From Pyrus communis (lineage: Eukaryota > Streptophyta > Magnoliopsida > Rosales > Rosaceae): 64,000 nucleotides of DNA. The stretch is from contig NC_084815.1 in the NCBI RefSeq assembly GCF_963583255.1, forward strand, positions 7,363,724 to 7,427,723, given 5' to 3'. Positions 11,614-21,507 of this stretch are shown piece after piece. Every line of letters begins with the position of its first letter. The first letter of the stretch is position 1. A program made the translations under genes and the position numbers. The notes beneath the pieces are model-generated. The model was not told where the DNA came from. It did no database searches and was given only the letters and a program-made list of their open reading frames with translations.

Positions 11614-12500
11614 GCCTATAACATTGTTTTAAAAATCCCGTCTTAGATGCTAGACGGCTGGCCACTACCCCGATTAATCTTTAGACTTTTGAAAATTAAG
11701 AAATGGCGCCTAGACCTGCTTAAGCGCCTACCTAGATTGCCTAGGGGCCTGTCTAGACCACCTAGGCACCCACCTAACCCTCCCAAACCCTCATAGGTCG
11801 TGACCCTCAAATTAGACAGAAAATAGATAACTTTCTTTTTTGTATTATGTTCTAATACTTCATAATCTATGTCATTGTATTTTACAATTTATGTATCCAA
11901 GTGCAATTATATATATATAAGTATAAGTGTGACAGCCCGTTCCAGATTTTCGAACCGTAGGGGTGAAATGATGATTATTCCCCTATTATTGTTGGTTTCG
12001 TTGTGTGGTTGTTTTGAGTTTTGTTTGGCTGGTTCTGGACCACACACACCTTCCCACATCCCCTCACCCTTTTCCCTGTCCTGCATCCCTGTCCCGAGCC
12101 CTTTCTCTCTCCCATTTCTATCCTTCTTGTACGGACGACAATCAAAACCATCCAAACCTTCACAGATTGAGGAAATAAATTACATATTCATGCTCGTGAG
12201 GTCCGTAGGAGTTAAACCATACCCATTTCAGGTAAGGATACCTTCGTTTTCACGTCGAACTCGGGATACCCCCATTTGGTCACTGTTCATGCACACGTTA
12301 ATTCTTGTGTTTTTGGGAATTTCAAGCTTGTAGGAAGCTTGGTGAGGTCCTTAGGAGGCTCGGGGTGGTTCGTTTGAAGGTTTTGGATGTCGGGATCGTG
12401 AGTTACAAGGTTGGCCGGAGTTGGTGGTATTTTCCCAGCGAGATCCCGTGTGTTTTGGTGCTTGAAAGTGGTATGGATTTGTTCCTCTTGTTGTAAGCTT

Positions 12501-12668
12501 CATTTTGGAACCAATTTTGCGAAATTTGGTTGAAAAACGAGTGAGATACAAGGTTTTAAAGTTTTCCCGATTTTCCGGCGCCGTCATTTTGGAACCAATT
12601 TTGCGAAATTTGGTTGAAAAACGAGTGAGATACAAGGTTTTAAAGTTTTCCCGATTTTCCGGCGCCGG
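12501..12668. repeat. 84-bp tandem repeat within the solo LTR
   Basis: Two copies in direct succession, each beginning cattttggaaccaattttgc and ending in ccggcgccg, with no difference visible over 83 bases. They lie upstream of a GC-rich palindromic stretch (ggcgccggcgacggcgccgg). Confidence 0.9.
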
Positions 12669-13155
12669 CGACGGCGCCGGAGCTTCGCCGGAGAAGATGA
12701 CGGAATATTCCTAACGGCGTTAACGGAATCCGTTAAAGTTAACGGAATATTCCTGACGCCGTCAGTGTGCCAGGCACGTGCTTGCGCGTGGGGGCGCTTG
12801 TGGCGGTGGAAAATTTTTCTAAAATTATGGGGATATTCCTGAGGTTGAATAGATCACGTTGGTGTATTCATACACCCCATTTGAGCATTGTATGAGAAGT
12901 TATTTCATAAGGTTGGTTGTGTGTTTTAAAATTAACGTTTTTATAGTTGTTTCACATATAAGTGAGACCTATCCCGAGGACGAGCGCGGTCACTCGAGGC
13001 AAGGGGGTTACGACCCTTCTACATACTAGTGAGTGGGCTTTTGGTTTTCCGTATATACCTATATACTTATGCTTTTCCCAGAAAGTGAAATGAAACGTTT
13101 ATTCGTTTATATGCCATGCTTATTGTTTGCCATCTATTTACGCATTATTAGTCGC

Positions 13156-13191
<36 letters not shown>

Positions 13192-13390
13192 ATTGGTGCT
13201 ATGGACGCACAGGTAAATGCCAGGTAAGTTATGGTTTATGTTTATGTTCAGTAGTGATTTGAGATGCATAGAGAGCTCATAACTTGCACCCCCGGTGTTA
13301 GTGCTCCTGACGAGAGTTGGGCACAGTCCTTCACGTGATGTTCACCTCCAGCACCACACGCTCATCTTGGATCCAAGTTAGGTGCACAGT

Positions 13391-13609
13391 CCTGTCGTAC
13401 AGACCACTTTAGGTGGTTCCGACTCGTAGGTGACCCGCAATTATTCGCCCAACCTTCACGTGATCGTAGCACTTGAGCGTACTTATATTACACCTAGTCC
13501 TGTCGTACAGACCACTTTAGGTGGTTCCGACTCGTGTGCAGGTATAGTTAGTGAGATGGAGATTTGAGCTCTAAATTCAGCCGTACAGGTCACGTTAGGT
13601 GACTCCGGC
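13391..13609. repeat. threefold LTR motif (gtcgtacagaccactttagg)
   Basis: A 38-base block at 13391-13428 is repeated at 13499-13536 without visible change. A diverged third copy, ccgtacaggtcacgttagg, lies at 13579-13597. Each copy is followed by a ggtggttccgactcg-like end. The even spacing of about 80-110 bases suggests a regulatory repeat of the LTR. Confidence 0.75.
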
Positions 13610-14673
13610 CGACAGATTACATGGCATTGATTTGACATTCCTGAGCACTTGCATTCTATTTAGAGACATTTGGCGTGGCATATTTTTGAGCATGACTTAT
13701 ATATATATATGTATGTATATTCTACTTTTCTGGGAAGTATACAGGTTTTACGGCAAGGGGTTAGAACTTGTTTATGAAATGGTTTTTGAAAAGCTTTGTT
13801 TTTGCCCACTCACACTTTTTGTTTTTCGCCCCTCCAGGTTCTAGTTGGATAACACTTTTGGTGGCTCCCCAGAGGATTTCCCCGGCACATCTGACAGATT
13901 ATCACCAGTGTAGGACCACCTTTGGGTGTGTTTTTGTAGTGTTGTTCTTCCGGACTGCATTAGGTCTTCGTGCTCTGAACTTGTTTTTCACGCTTGCACA
14001 TGTAGGTTCTTACGTTGTGTATAGCTGGTTTTTATTTATTCGTACTTTTATTATTATGTTTAGCTTCCGCACTGTGCACATGGTTACGTCACTTCCACGT
14101 GACGGCCAGCATGTCCTGATCTCGATCGGGGTGTGTCAATAAGCAAGCGTTTATTTTTACAATATAGAATAAATACTTAAATCCGCCTCAGCCCCGCCTA
14201 GTCCGCTTAGGCACTAGGCCCCATCTCACCACCCGACTAACTAACGCATGACGTCTTTTAGAACATTGGCCAATAATGGACTAGAAAGTTGGCTAATGTC
14301 TAGATATGGAAAATGACTTACATGAAATATATTTACCATCATTGTAATGTCTCAATTCAATAATGTCATGTCATTTATAAACTTTTCCCCACATAATATC
14401 ATATTGTTGAATCAGAACATCGCTTGACCATAAACTCGTTTCATATAAATTGCTCTTTTAAACATGTGTTGATATCAGAAAAATGTTAACCATTTTCTTA
14501 GTAAAAATAAGAATTATTTTTTATCGTGGTTCAGACTTGGCATGGAATACTTGTCTTATGTTACTTTTTAAATTGTAATTTCATTTTCATTAAAAAAGAA
14601 AGGGAAAATGGTGGAAAGTTGTGACTACTTCGGTTGTCCAAAAGAGAACGGATTAAATAAGCGAAATAAAGAA

Positions 14674-14820
14674 AGAGTGTGCTGTTCACATATTTATTTT
14701 TACTTCTCATATATTTCTTGTTACTTTTTGTCCTTTGATCTTTTTCAGTTCAATTGATCTAATGGTCAAAAATCAAGAAGAATGTGTGAGACATAAAAGA
14801 AAACGTGTGGATAGCACCCT
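14674..14820. mobile_element. 147-bp MITE, sister of the 10423 copy
   Basis: The inverted ends AGAGTGTGCTGTTCACAT and (reversed) AGGGTGCTATCCACACG, together with an internal sequence matching the 10423 element (tttgatctttttcagttcaa), show the same family. No clear target duplication remains. Confidence 0.65.
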
Positions 14821-15030
14821 AAAAAAAACAAAGCAAAACTTTGGAATTTACCTAAAATATTATTTTTCATGGGAAGTTGTTCCCTTCAATCCCTTCTAAA
14901 GTTAAAGCTAATCTTGAGATAACGAAAATTCCTTGATGCTCCTATGTATCTTATTTACAGATATTTGTTCGATTTTAACTATTCGATACTCGACGAATAA
15001 TTTAAAAGTTAAAGTTTTGTTATATAAAAT

Positions 15031-15375
15031 AGGGTTAACTATCTTTTACACTCTTCAGGTTTGAGATAATTTTTAAAATTTGTCATGAGATTCTAATTTT
15101 AAATTGCACAATGAGAGGTTTTGAAATTGCTTTTATTTACACATTTTGTCTCTTTGAACCTGTAATCCTCTATTAAATTGATGAACTATTTAATCAATAT
15201 GATAAAACATGACTTGCACGTTAGCTTGTAGTTGCATCATACAATCAATCTGACCGTAGACACAACAATTATATAAAATTTCAATACCTTAGGACGTGAC
15301 ATGAAAAAAATTAAAATTATGACCCCAATTTAAAACCCACCCCAAACCTCAAAAGTGTAAAAAGTAATCAACGCT
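15031..15375. mobile_element. 345-bp MULE-like MITE
   Basis: The long inverted ends (about 70 bases) begin AGGGTTAACTATCTTTTACAC on the left and AGCGTTGATTACTTTTTACAC (reversed) on the right. ATAAAAT flanks both sides (15024-15030 and 15376-15382). The arms and the flanking repeat fit Mutator-like MITEs, but AT-rich flanks make the duplication less certain. Confidence 0.6.
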
Positions 15376-15920
15376 ATAAAATACTCCGAAACATACTAAA
15401 AATCAGTAATTAATACGAAAATCAACAACTCGGTCTCATTTGATTAGTATGATGAAGACTAACCAAACAAACAGTTGTTTACCATATATTTGGTTTACTT
15501 CAACTTGGATAGTTTCTTTATGCAAGATTCTTTGCTTAATTAATAAATATATATACTCTAAACATCCCTCCCTACTTACAAGTTAAAAGCTTGTGGTGGC
15601 ACCAACTATTTCTTTTGACCGATTAATTTATAAGAATAAACATAAAAGAATGAATATCCCCAATAGTTTACACTTTCTGCAATTTTTTAAGGGATATGCT
15701 TCTGACAACATAAATTGCTTAATATTTACTTTACGAATTCCACTCAATTATTATGTAAATGCATATTTAAGTTTTGCATCCTTGTATATCTTGTATTATT
15801 TTAGATTGAGAGGATCAAATAATACTTTTGTAACATGTTCTCAGTTAGTTTGTAAGCCTAATTGGATTATTAGTTCTCGTGTTGATATGGTAGTGTGGAG
15901 ATAGTTATGGGCCTAAAATA
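15376..15920. other. spacer, no gene recognised
   Basis: AT-rich. An open frame at 15593-15904 has no recognisable domain and an AT-driven composition, so I do not call it. Confidence 0.4.
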
Positions 15921-16187
15921 TTAGAATTTAAGCCGGTGTGGTGAAGTTTATTAGGATTTAAGCCTAAAATTATAAATTTCATTAATTTTCCTTTTAATTG
16001 TTAGCACATGACGCTCACATATGATGCTAAAAATATAAGGTTAGCCTCACATGCTAACAACTAACATAAAGTTCCGTTTTAAGCTCATATGTGGGACACA
16101 TGTGTTAATAATTAACAGAAAGTTTATGAAAATTTTAATTTTGAGCTTAAATCCTAATAAACTTCACCAGTAGGGCTTAAATCCTAA
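15921..16187. mobile_element. foldback MITE with 23-bp perfect inner inverted repeat
   Basis: The 23 bases at 15941-15963 (gtgaagtttattaggattta...) recur exactly in reverse complement at 16145-16167. Each arm also carries a second copy of the word ttag(a/g)atttaagcc outside it, so the ends consist of a direct repeat within an inverted repeat. The middle has no ORF. Confidence 0.7.
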
Positions 16188-16274
16188 TTTTTTTTACCAC
16201 ATGTGCTATCTTTCGACTACCCTATCACCACTAGGTCTATTAATCCAATCAAGCCTTGTTTGTATAACATTCAA

Positions 16275-16447
16275 TTTTTTTTTTTTTTTGAACAAACGAT
16301 ATTATCTACACTAAGAGGAGGGGGTGGCCTTAGCCTCACAATGGGCTAACAATAATGTGGTTCAAATTCACATTTGGCGAGAATCGAGCCTAAGACATGT
16401 CATTTACAAGTGAAAACGAATACTACTAAACCGTAGTTTTAAGTGGC
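16275..16447 (-). mobile_element. tRNA-derived SINE, complete
   Basis: On the minus strand the element has a 5' head with an A box (CGGTTTAGTAG) and a B box (GGCTCGATTCTCG), and it ends in an oligo(A) tail (T run 16275-16289 on the plus strand). It is flanked by the 11-bp target duplication ATAACATTCAA (16264-16274 and 16448-16458). The size, about 170 bp, suits a plant SINE transcribed by RNA polymerase III and spread by LINE machinery. Confidence 0.9.
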
Positions 16448-16805
16448 ATAACATTCAAAGTTGTGTTTTCATCGTAAATGATTATGAAAATTAAATTGAA
16501 ATTAAAAGTATAGAAATTTAGTAACAAATACATTTTCGTTTTGACAATCTCCACGGTATAAGAGAGTTTTGATGACCATATAAACGGTGATGGCATTGGG
16601 ACGACTTAATGCCCGACTCGTTAATCAACATGATACCATATAAAGCATGTTAAGTTTAATAAGAAAAAGAAAAGTAAACATTAGACACCTTCTAGATTAT
16701 TATTTTTAATACTCCCAATTCTTTGTTTTTTGGTCTATATTCGATTCCCATTTTCATATTTGTCTGAGTCCAACGCATGTAAAATTAAATAAATAAATTT
16801 ATTAG

Positions 16806-16973
16806 TTTTTTTTGTTACAAACGATATTATTTATCCAAAGAGGAGGATGTGAGTTTAAATTCACAATGGGCTAGTAATAATTTAGTCTAAATTTGCATTT
16901 GTTAATAAATCAAACTTAATATCTCTCACTTGCAAGTAAAGAGAAGTACTACTGAATTATAGTTCTAAACTGC
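16806..16973 (-). mobile_element. tRNA-derived SINE (same family)
   Basis: Same layout as the 16275 copy: a T run at the left, an aacgatattat block, a cacaatgggctag block, and on the minus strand a diverged tRNA-like head. It is more decayed, and no clear target duplication is visible. Confidence 0.75.
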
Positions 16974-17255
16974 TGATATATTAATTAGACAATATTATTT
17001 AATTAAATTATTGGAAAATATGGACAAAGTCTTGGAATATGGGCGGTTTGGCGTAAAGTGAAGGTGGGGTTGATAGTGTTCCTACTTCTTTAACGACGAG
17101 GATGAGTGATTTGTAGTACTATGCATAGGACTACACAACATGTCACCAACAATCCCCATCTTTTTTGGACTATTTGCTGGTTTGAAAATGTCCTTTAATT
17201 TGTTGTACAGTAGAAAGATTCAATTTTAAAAGAAAATTCAAATGTAGGATACTTA

Positions 17256-17785
17256 GGGCTAGTTTGGTATTGCGATGTTTTTTTTAAAAAACTATTTATG
17301 TTGCTCTGTGAGAATAAATAGTTGTAAAATAACGTTAATGAGTGTTTAGTAAACTTTTTTTTTTGTTTTTTTGTAAAAGCTTTTAACTAAAAAAATAGTG
17401 TTTGAGACTTTGGTTAACTTTTATATAAATTATTGTGAATATGTTAAATGACTAAGAATGATATGATATTTAATATGATATAATAATTATCAAAGAGAAT
17501 AATGAAGAATCAATGATTGTAATTTTGTAAAATACATGGGGGTATATTCATCATTTGAAAGTTTCATTATATCAGCACTAATTATTATGCTTTGAAAAAA
17601 ATGACTTTTTTTACTTTTTTAAGAAATATGGTAGACCTTACTTCTGTTTTTTATGTTTTTTTATTGTCATTAACAACAATTTAAAAAATACGCTTTTTTA
17701 TTTTTGTTTTACCGAATATATTTGAAGTTCTAGATTTTTTTAATAAGCTATTTTTTTTTTAAAGCACCACAATTCAAACCAGCCC
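17256..17785. mobile_element. 530-bp PIF/Harbinger-type MITE
   Basis: The ends GGGCTAGTTTGGTATTG and (reversed) GGGCTGGTTTGAATTGTGG are imperfect inverted repeats of the GGGC(T)GTTTGG type known from PIF/Harbinger. TTA flanks both sides (17253-17255 and 17786-17788), the usual 3-bp duplication. There is no coding capacity. Confidence 0.7.
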
Positions 17786-17788
17786 TTA

Positions 17789-17815
17789 GAGCATTTCTAA
17801 TCGAGATGTTAACAA
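17789..17815. mobile_element. orphan PIF/Harbinger end abutting the previous element
   Basis: Directly after the shared TTA comes GAGCATTTCTAATCGAGATG, a typical PIF end (gagcatctccaatcgag). No partner end was found to 18330. Either the partner is lost or this end was the target of the neighbouring insertion. Confidence 0.4.
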
Positions 17816-18334
17816 ATAAATGTTAAACGTTAATTTGATAGCTTATGTGGCAATGTCAGATTTTCTTTTCTTTCAACCCATATTTTTTTTGTTATAAATA
17901 ATATTTGTATGACCATTTTTTTTAAACAATAATTTTTGATATCTTCTTTAAAAATATACTTAATTTTAGTCGTGCCGGCGCCGGCTAAAGTGTGGTGTTC
18001 CTCATCCTGAGCGATCAAATTAAATTTCTCTTTCTCCCTTTTTAATAAATTTAATATAATTATCATACCATTTTATTATAAAAGAAAATCAAAATATAAA
18101 AGAATATTGTGGGAGAAGAGAGAATTTTATGTAAAGTTGGTTAACCCATGTTACTTGTCCTGTTTGGGACCATTTCCAGGAAACTTCAATGCCTTTACCC
18201 CATCACCTGACGAGGACAGAAATTGTTTGGCTGGATTCTTGTGTTGGTGAGCAGGAGTTGGAGTAGGACAAGGGCCAAAACACTATTAGAAAAAAACTTT
18301 TTTAGGTGCCAAAACACTATTAAAAAAAACTTTT

Positions 18335-18661
18335 TCTTTTAACTAAAATGTTCTTTCATATTATCATAATTTTTCATTTTGATCTTTGAAATTTAACATC
18401 GATAGAAGTAGTCCCTGAGATTGTATACCGTCAATCATTTTGGTCATTCCGTAAAAAACCTCGTTAAATTGAGCGTATTTTTGTCAAATGAATCATCTCC
18501 ACTTAAACTGGTGGTTTCTTCAATTTAACGGAATTTTTTTTATATAATGACTAAAATTACTGACGGTAGACAGTCTCATAAACCACTTCTATTGATTTTA
18601 AATCTCAGATACCAATGTAGGGAGTTATACTAATCTCAAAGGCCATTTTAGCTAAAAAAAA
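18335..18661. mobile_element. MULE-like MITE with long inverted arms
   Basis: Arms of roughly 120-150 bases pair imperfectly. The left arm begins ctttttaactaaaatg-like and contains aacatcgatagaagtagtcc. The right arm contains cataaaccacttctattgat and ends attttagctaaaaa. Two copies of ccaaaacactatta lie just outside at 18275 and 18309. The centre is short and has no ORF. Confidence 0.6.
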
Positions 18662-18833
18662 ACCTTTAAAATTTTCAAATTTTAGATTCTATTGATCAAT
18701 TTGGAGATCAGTTTGAGTTCTTGTATTCCAAGCAGCCAAATTACCATTTACCAAAGGTAAAACTTTCTCCATTGCATATGAAAATTGAAGCCAAGTGTAA
18801 CTTTTGACTTTTAAGTTTAATTGAATTTCTCTC

Positions 18834-19067
18834 AAATGCATAAGAAAAGTTTGAGTCATATATGACTCAAAAGTTTATTAAATTTCTCTCAAATGCATGA
18901 GAAAAGTTTGAGTCATATATGACTCAAAAGTTTAATTGTAAAGTTTTATTTGGTTCTGATTTAAGTCAAGAGTCATACAAATGCATGAGAAAAGTTTGAG
19001 TCATATATATGACTCAAAAGTTTAATTGTAAAGTTTTATTTGGTTCTGATTTAACTCAAGAGTCATA
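18834..19067. repeat. tandem repeat with palindromic TGAGTCA...TGACTCA sites
   Basis: Units start aaatgcat(a/g)agaaaagttt at 18834, 18891 and 18979. The last two units are 88-89 bases long and nearly identical. The first is shortened to 57. Each unit carries one perfect palindrome: TTTGAGTCATATATGACTCAAA at 18850-18871 and 18907-18928, and a 24-base version with an extra AT at 18995-19018. TGAGTCA is a core recognised by some bZIP factors. Whether it acts here is unknown. Confidence 0.85.
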
Positions 19068-19161
19068 CATAATCATGCAATTAATTCCAAAAATTATATT
19101 TGACTCTTATTTGATGTAATTAAAATGCAATAACATTTGGAGTCAAATTTGTTGTCCATAA

Positions 19162-19643
19162 GAGCAATTTCACCCGATGGGTAAGGACACCAACAAGAGC
19201 AGCCTAATGGCAGTTACTATTCATTCTGAAAGGTAATTGTTTTTGTACAGCTTCAATCGTTTTGCATTTACTATTGAGGTTAATATTATATATATTTTTT
19301 TAAAGTATAATTAAGATATTTAATAATTAACGAAGGTGTTAGATTTTTGTACAAGAATTAAAATGATAGTTGGGTATTTATGTAAAAAAATAAAAACCGT
19401 TCAGTCGCTTAATCGATGAAGGTCAAATAGCAGGAATAACGGGCACCGTGGCTTACCAAATGGGTTGCTACTATTTTTCAGCCACAAGCCCCATGACAAC
19501 TTACGAGCTGGGTTTAACTAGCCCAGATTATGTGTGCATTGCATGAGCCACGCGCAACAAAAAAAAAAAAAAAGAGCATAAGTATGGTTGTTGGGCAATT
19601 TTATCGTACTTGTCTTTGCATAAAGGCGCGGGTGAAATTGCTC
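19162..19643. mobile_element. 482-bp PIF/Harbinger-type MITE
   Basis: A perfect 15-base inverted end, GAGCAATTTCACCCG (19162-19176 and reversed at 19629-19643), is flanked by TAA on both sides (19159-19161 and 19644-19646). Ends and duplication fit PIF/Harbinger. There is no ORF inside. Confidence 0.8.
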
Positions 19644-19857
19644 TAAGAGACGATTTTATTTATTTTTCATATTATGGCCCTATGTTAGAGGATTTTTATT
19701 CTCAAAATTAATTTCCATTTTACCATCTGTCCTTTCTTAGTCATTTGATTCTGTGAACATCTTCACAAGGTTAATTTTTATATGGTATATATAGTTTTTC
19801 CATTTTTATAACCATGAAAATTTTGATGAGGAAAGGAGAAAGGCATTCAAATATGAG

Positions 19858-20007
19858 TTTTTTTTTTTCTCTTTTTGAACAAACGGTATCATCTCACTAA
19901 GAGAGTGAGGAAGTGGGCTAAGTCTCACAATGAGCTAGCAATAATGAGGTTTAAATTCGCCTTTAACAAGAATCATACTTAAGACCTCTCACTTATCAGT
20001 TAAGAAG
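19858..20007 (-). mobile_element. tRNA-derived SINE (same family, 5' truncated)
   Basis: A T run at 19858-19869, then the same body as the 16275 element (aacaaacggtatcatctcac, cacaatgagctagcaataat). The tRNA-like A box is missing at the right, so the copy is truncated at its head. TTCAAAT occurs on both sides (19846-19852 and 20008-20014). Confidence 0.75.
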
Positions 20008-20008
20008 T

Positions 20009-21162
20009 TCAAATTAGATGTTATGTATCTATCACGTGCTGAATAAAACAAAGCCTTTGAGCCTTGCACTATTCATTCTTCTTCATTATTAAAGGCCCAA
20101 ATCTTTGTACATGAAATAAATAGGTTGGGCCATGCGATAGGCCCAAATATTTATTTCCAATCTAAACAAGAAGGGTTGATAGTATTGAAGCTATCGAGCT
20201 CTAGAATTAAACGAGTGGGGTGCATTTTTCCTCACCCTAAAGTGGTGGTAATATTTACCACCTTACTTATTACTATTGAGTGAGTTTAATTTTTTTTAGG
20301 TTTGTGTGTATATACTATACAAATTTCGTAACTTAAATCATCTAACTGTGATAAATAAGGTTGTGAGCATCACCGTCATTTAAGGGTGATAAGAAAAATA
20401 TTTCCAAATGTGTATATCCACTTCACAAATCTCCAAATTTAAAGTCATGACATAGTGTAGTCTTCAAACTTGCTCTCATGTCAATCTAATATGGTTTTAC
20501 TGCTTGCCTAGACATGCCTCTGGAGATAGTAGCTAACTTGACCGTCTTAGATAAACATGCTAAAGTATCGATCATTAAATCTCTTCTTCTAACATAGGCT
20601 TTAGTCTAAACTCTAAAAGGTATAAGGGTAGGATCATATAGATCTAGGGGCTCACACACTGACTTGAAGAGGGACAAATTTGTCATCCAACTATCAGCTG
20701 CAGTTAGCACATACAGTATGGAATGTATGATATAGTGTATTCTCATTTTAATGAACGTGTCACATGGCCACGTGACATACACCATATGGATCTTAGTCTA
20801 AGTGCTAAACAAGTGCCTAATTTGAGCATCGAACCTAGTCTCTCTCATGATGCCTACCTAGTTATTCACATCCAGCTTGATAAGCTTTAACATGAACTTT
20901 AATGAAAAAATCTCCAGGTTTGACCTTTGTTAGGTCTCATCTTAGACACTTCTAAGGAGACATATATGATATATGTATATCTAGTGTACGTTTTGTATGT
21001 GAGTGCCAAGGCGTTTCAAACACATATTTCTCATCACGCTTGCTACTTGAGTGTCAAGGCGAATCATATCATGGAAGTGAAACCAACTGTATCTTGGTGA
21101 TACTCGTATAAATGTGCATCATAACGTTCTATAAAAATGTTAATATAATGAGTCTTTTGTAG
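20009..21162. other. spacer, no gene recognised
   Basis: Moderately AT-rich, with short ORFs only. Words such as tgagtgtcaaggcg recur near 21000 and 21050. It may be an old retrotransposon remnant, but I could not identify one. Confidence 0.35.
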
Positions 21163-21459
21163 CTCTTATGTCTAAAAGTATGACATATATCACAACTACC
21201 AGGGCTACATACTAAGACTCATTATTTTGCACAATTGCAAGTAATCATGAACAGATTTGGGTCCCCCCCTCCCCAATTTAGGGATTTCTTTTGCATAGAT
21301 TAGGGCAGACTCACATAAAATCTCTCTAGTTAATGCAAAACACCTCCAAAATAGTTTTTTTCTTAAGGAGCACCTATGTTTTCACAAGGAGGTGGCTTCT
21401 TTCGATTTCATATAAAGTAGATGCAAGTACATTTTCATCACTCTATTGAGAACATATTT
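21163..21459. repeat. 297-bp direct repeat, left copy
   Basis: From ctcttatgtctaaaagtatg to gagaacatattt this matches 22977-23273, with small differences only (for example the length of a C run near 21265). The two copies enclose about 1.5 kb. Confidence 0.85.
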
Positions 21460-21507
21460 TCATCACCCATGTAGTGAGCTTAAGGAGCACCCATGTAGCG
21501 AGCTTTT

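Larger units (their letters stand above)
11928..14138 (+). mobile_element. complete solo LTR, 2211 bp, with target duplication
   Basis: The sequence starts TGTGACAGCCCG and ends GGGGTGTGTCA, the TG...CA ends of an LTR. It is flanked on both sides by ATAAG (11923-11927 and 14139-14143). No internal retrotransposon sequence is present, so the element has recombined to a single LTR. It holds an 84-bp perfect tandem repeat (12501-12668), a motif repeated at 13391, 13499 and (diverged) 13578, and a (TA)n(TG)n run near 13157-13190. Family assignment is open. The great length would suit a gypsy element. Confidence 0.88.
11622..14268. mobile_element. hAT-type MITE split by a solo LTR
   Basis: The left end CATTGTTTTAAAAATC and the right end (reversed) CAATGTTCTAAAAGAC are imperfect inverted repeats. 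They are flanked by 8-bp sequences GCCTATAA (11614-11621) and GCCAATAA (14269-14276), a target duplication with one change. This is the signature of hAT elements. Without the LTR the element is about 430 bp, rich in GCCTAGGC-like words, and it belongs to the same family as the element at 53684. Confidence 0.75.

Noticed and set aside
11869..12333. 154-codon open frame in the solo LTR
   Set aside because: It crosses the LTR border and target duplication and has no domain, so it is chance coding capacity.
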